The translations under genes were made by a program, and so were the position numbers. Shown piece after piece: positions 41,428 through 43,696 of a stretch of 43,696 bases of DNA. The DNA is from Dehalococcoidia bacterium (GTDB taxonomy: Bacteria > Chloroflexota > Dehalococcoidia > Lucifugimonadales > UBA1123): assembly GCA_021295915.1 (NCBI GenBank), contig JAGWBK010000029.1, forward strand, positions 1 through 43,696, given 5' to 3'. Under the pieces are notes generated by a model. The model made no database searches and was not told where the DNA came from. It saw nothing but the letters and a program-made list of their open reading frames with translations. The first letter of the stretch is position 1. Each line of letters starts with the position of its first letter.

Positions 41428-42375
41428 ATGGTACTTCCACAGTTGACGATCGACCTGACTGAAGCGATGGCCATCCTGGGTCCGCTCGCGCTGATCATAG
41501 GCGGCATTACCGTCTACGGTGTGTTCGTGTTTAACTTCTACAGGTTACTGGCGCGGAAGGACATCTTCACCCTGGATCTGCAGAAGCACAACCAGGCCAA
41601 GCGTCCGGCCCTGAGAAAGACCATCAGCGTAATCTTCTACACGGTCAAGTGCCTGGTGCTCTATCCAGTGTTCGTTTTCTTCTGGTTCTTCATCATGGCG
41701 GTGCTGCTCTACTTCCTGAGCAGAAATCAGTCGGTTGAAGTCGTGATGCTTGTCGCCATGGGAGTCGTGGGGGCGATCCGGATTTCATCGTACTACCAGG
41801 AGGCCCTTGCTACAGATATCTCGAAGATTCTCCCCTTCGCCCTTCTCGGTATCATGCTGATCGATAACTCGGTACTTCGCCTCGTGGAATCGACCGAGAG
41901 TGTGAGAGAGGCTGCTCTCCAGTGGGAGACCGTGACCTCCATGGCTTACTACCTCGCGTTCGTAGTCTCGCTGGAGCTCCTGCTCAGGATGACATCGGGC
42001 ATCTTCGTCTACTTCAAGAACAGACGGAGGGCCAGAAGGGAACAGAGGACGCAAACGAAACCAGAAGCTGGAAGGCCGACCACGGGGCCTCAGTTTGGGG
42101 CTGCCGGCACTGGAACGGTATTCGAGCCACGAGCTGCAGGACGGGGTTCGGCTCCACCTATGAGGCCCAACGGGGCTCCGGCGATGGGTGGCAGGCCGGC
42201 GTTCATTCAGGCACGGAGCGATGAATGGTCTCGTCCAATTCGCGACCCTCAGTTCGACGATGCGCCCGAGCCCGCCGATAGTGTCAGGCGCAGCAGACCC
42301 GCCTATTATTCTGCGTTCTCATCAGAGTTGCCTAACTCGGACTACAGGACCAACGGCGGTCATCGGATCAGCTAG
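41428..42375 (+). CDS. Membrane protein with disordered C-terminal tail, unrecognised family
   Basis: A 315-residue protein. About five hydrophobic segments lie in the first 200 residues (near 10-32, 68-95, 102-120, 133-152 and 170-198). A basic stretch (NRRRARREQR) follows, then a Pro/Gly/Arg-rich tail from about 210 to the end that looks disordered. I recognise no domain. A cytoplasmic tail is likely from the positive charges after the last helix. The ATG at 41428 has no strong ribosome site. It is convergent with the SDR gene. Confidence 0.75.
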   Translation: MVLPQLTIDLTEAMAILGPLALIIGGITVYGVFVFNFYRLLARKDIFTLDLQKHNQAKRPALRKTISVIFYTVKCLVLYPVFVFFWFFIMAVLLYFLSRNQSVEVVMLVAMGVVGAIRISSYYQEALATDISKILPFALLGIMLIDNSVLRLVESTESVREAALQWETVTSMAYYLAFVVSLELLLRMTSGIFVYFKNRRRARREQRTQTKPEAGRPTTGPQFGAAGTGTVFEPRAAGRGSAPPMRPNGAPAMGGRPAFIQARSDEWSRPIRDPQFDDAPEPADSVRRSRPAYYSAFSSELPNSDYRTNGGHRIS

Positions 42376-42412
42376 CTCTGAAGAAGGCTACGGGCCGCTC
42401 CCGGCACTTATA

Positions 42413-43177
42413 TCACTGGGCGGTCGCGCCTCCGTCTATCACCAGGGGCTGACCCGTCATGAATGACGACTCGTCGGACGCCAGGAACAGCGCGCCGTAG
42501 GCGATCTCCGAGGGTTGGCCGAATCTCTTCATGAAGTTGGAGTTCGCCGCGTCCGCCAGGAACTGCTCGCGTTCCTCGCCGGTGAACTGGCGATGCTGTT
42601 CGGTCGCCTGCGTGAGGATCGCGCCCGGACAGACGCAGTTGACCCGTATGTTGTCCGGTGCGAGATCCAGGGCGAGGCAGCGCGTGAGCTGAAGCAGCGC
42701 CCCCTTTGACGTGTTGTATGGGACGAACGCAGGCTGCGCGATAAAGCTCGACACTGATGCTATGTTCACGATGGAGCCGCCCCCGACATTACGCATGTGG
42801 GGCAGAACGTGCTTGACCGTGTACGTGGGCCCCAGTACGTTGACGCCCAGTACCCGCTGCCAGTCTGCGTCAGAGGCCTGCTCGACCGTGCCGAACACGA
42901 ACGCCGCCGCGTCGTTCACCAGGACGTTCACTTCCCCATAGGCGTCCACTGCGGCTTCGACCAGCCTTTCGACCTCGGGTTCGTTCGACACGTCTGTGGC
43001 GACGAACGTTGCTGTGCCCCCCGCGTCGCTGATGAGGTCAACAGTCTGCTGACCACCGTCCCGGTCGATGTCTGCTACTACGACCCTTGCTCCTTCAGAG
43101 GCGAACAGCTCGCAGATTGCCCTTCCAATTCCCGCTGCGCCGCCGGTTACTATTGCAGCCTTGCCTTCGAGCCTCAT
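42413..43177 (-). CDS. SDR family NAD(P)-dependent oxidoreductase
   Basis: A 254-residue classical short-chain dehydrogenase. Cofactor motif TGGAAGIG (residues 10-17), DVSNEPEV, VLVNDAAAF (in place of the usual NNAG), catalytic Ser in NIASVSS, YNTSKGA with the catalytic Tyr and Lys, and VNCVCPG are present. Asp at the end of beta 2 (VVVADIDRD) favours NAD. AAGGAG precedes the ATG. It follows the rhamnose-mutarotase-like gene by 27 bases on the same strand, which suggests a sugar or sugar-acid substrate. Confidence 0.92.
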   Translation of the reverse strand: MRLEGKAAIVTGGAAGIGRAICELFASEGARVVVADIDRDGGQQTVDLISDAGGTATFVATDVSNEPEVERLVEAAVDAYGEVNVLVNDAAAFVFGTVEQASDADWQRVLGVNVLGPTYTVKHVLPHMRNVGGGSIVNIASVSSFIAQPAFVPYNTSKGALLQLTRCLALDLAPDNIRVNCVCPGAILTQATEQHRQFTGEEREQFLADAANSNFMKRFGQPSEIAYGALFLASDESSFMTGQPLVIDGGATAQ

Positions 43178-43204
43178 ACCGTACTCCTTCGCCGCGGGCC
43201 AATG

Positions 43205-43528
43205 TCAGTCGGTGTGGAAGACCTCTTCGAGTTCGATCATCATCTGGTCGGGCAGGGCGCCCTCCGGAATCTCGAAGTACGGCGCCATGAACTCCTGCCA
43301 TCGTGCATTTACTTCCTCGTTGGACATGCCATCTAGGGAAGCCTGGAAGTCCTCGTCTGCCTCGAAGTACCCGAACAGCAGGCCGTCAGGACGCGCGAAA
43401 AGCGAGTAGTTTCGCCAGCCGTTTCTGCGCAGAGCGTCGAGCATCTCCGGCCACACGGCCTGATGGTGCTCCGTGTACTCAGGGAGGAGGTCTTCTTTGA
43501 CCTTCAGCAGAAATCCGACGCGCTTGAT
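43205..43528 (-). CDS. L-rhamnose mutarotase family protein (RhaM/DUF718-like), apparent AUC start
   Basis: About 107 residues. IKRVGFLLKVKEDLLPEY, the catalytic-His region EHHQAVWPEM, NYSLFARPDGLLFGYFEA and VNARWQEFMAPYF match the RhaM-like family of dimeric alpha-beta mutarotases. The family normally starts MKRVGFLLKV. Here the matching codon is ATC at 43528, with GGGAG six bases upstream and an in-frame TGA two codons earlier. No ATG, GTG or TTG occurs until GTG 43456, which would remove the first strand and the active-site His. Either AUC is used or one base is wrong. It is upstream of the SDR gene and may interconvert sugar anomers for it. Confidence 0.8.
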   Translation of the reverse strand: MKRVGFLLKVKEDLLPEYTEHHQAVWPEMLDALRRNGWRNYSLFARPDGLLFGYFEADEDFQASLDGMSNEEVNARWQEFMAPYFEIPEGALPDQMMIELEEVFHTD

Positions 43529-43651
43529 GGTTCACTCCCGTTAGATGCGACAGCGTGATTGCGCGCGTGTCACCTGGGGATGGGCATGGATCGGGGCAAC
43601 TGTGTGAAGTCCACCCATCGAACGCCTTAAGGGTCCAGCTTCAAGCTGGGG

Positions 43652-43696
43652 TGGAGCGGGAGACCGGATTCGAACCGGCGACAGCCTGCTTGGAAG
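43652..43696 (-). tRNA. tRNA-Gly (anticodon TCC), 3' part, cut by the window edge
   Basis: On the minus strand the visible 45 bases run from the anticodon loop CTTCCAA (anticodon TCC) through the variable loop and the T arm GCCGG-TTCGAAT-CCGGT to the acceptor 3' strand CTCCCGC, discriminator T and an encoded CCA. A small palindrome (CCAGC/GCTGG near 43635-43649) follows but lacks a U-run. Confidence 0.85.

Overview
The window looks like part of a GC-rich bacterial chromosome, most likely from the Chloroflexota and possibly the SAR202/Dehalococcoidia side. This is an inference from gene content, not from a phylogenetic marker search. Pointers are the very large DUF2298 (Chlor_Arch_YYY) membrane protein fused to a GT39-like half, an aerobic aa3-type oxidase cluster, Ala/Pro-rich lipoprotein binding proteins, and an LLM flavin-dependent oxidoreductase next to an enolase-superfamily gene. 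I see no transposase, integrase, prophage gene or CRISPR array, and coding style is even from end to end.

Layout. (1) 41-4741: a DUF2461 protein, a DUF1800 protein overlapping an NHL-repeat propeller, and a radical SAM/HhH protein of the DNA-repair-linked family. (2) 4754-12135, minus strand: a complete peptide/nickel-type ABC importer operon (binding protein, two permeases, two ATPases) ending in an uncharacterised five-helix membrane protein, from a clear sigma70-type promoter. (3) 12197-15942, minus strand: a thiamine-precursor salvage operon (ThiZ-ThiX-ThiY-type ABC importer plus TenA) with a promoter, a textbook TPP riboswitch and an intrinsic terminator just before the first gene. (4) 15986-19353, plus strand: thrS-infC-rpmI-rplT. 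ThrS lacks the TGS domain and has a structured leader. infC begins at a non-standard AUA codon. (5) 19385-27522, minus strand: cytochrome c oxidase genes ctaC-D-E-F, a CtaG-type assembly factor, a small membrane protein and a SCO1-type copper chaperone, preceded by ctaA-ctaB for heme A synthesis. (6) 27566-31094, plus strand: tRNA-Lys, a solitary AAA ATPase, an LLM oxidoreductase and a squalene/phytoene synthase. (7) 31189-36450: sugar-acid and sugar metabolism (MR/MLE dehydratase; a minus-strand run of uronate-dehydrogenase-like, isocitrate-lyase/PEP-mutase-like and SlyD-like FKBP genes; HAD phosphatase and ribokinase). (8) 36488-43696: the 1530-residue DUF2298 protein, DUF2277, a membrane protein, an SDR, a rhamnose-mutarotase-like gene that seems to start at AUC, and the 3' part of a tRNA-Gly.

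Regions 2 and 3 import peptides and thiamine precursors. Region 5 builds and metallates a terminal oxidase. Region 7 and the end of region 8 fit catabolism of uronic acids or related sugars. I did not find a convincing new multi-gene defence or mobile system. The observations most worth following are the AUC/AUA start codons, the thrS leader, the unpaired radical SAM repair-type gene with an extra C-terminal Cys cluster, the lone AAA ATPase beside tRNA-Lys, and uncharacterised small or membrane proteins tied by overlap to known operons.
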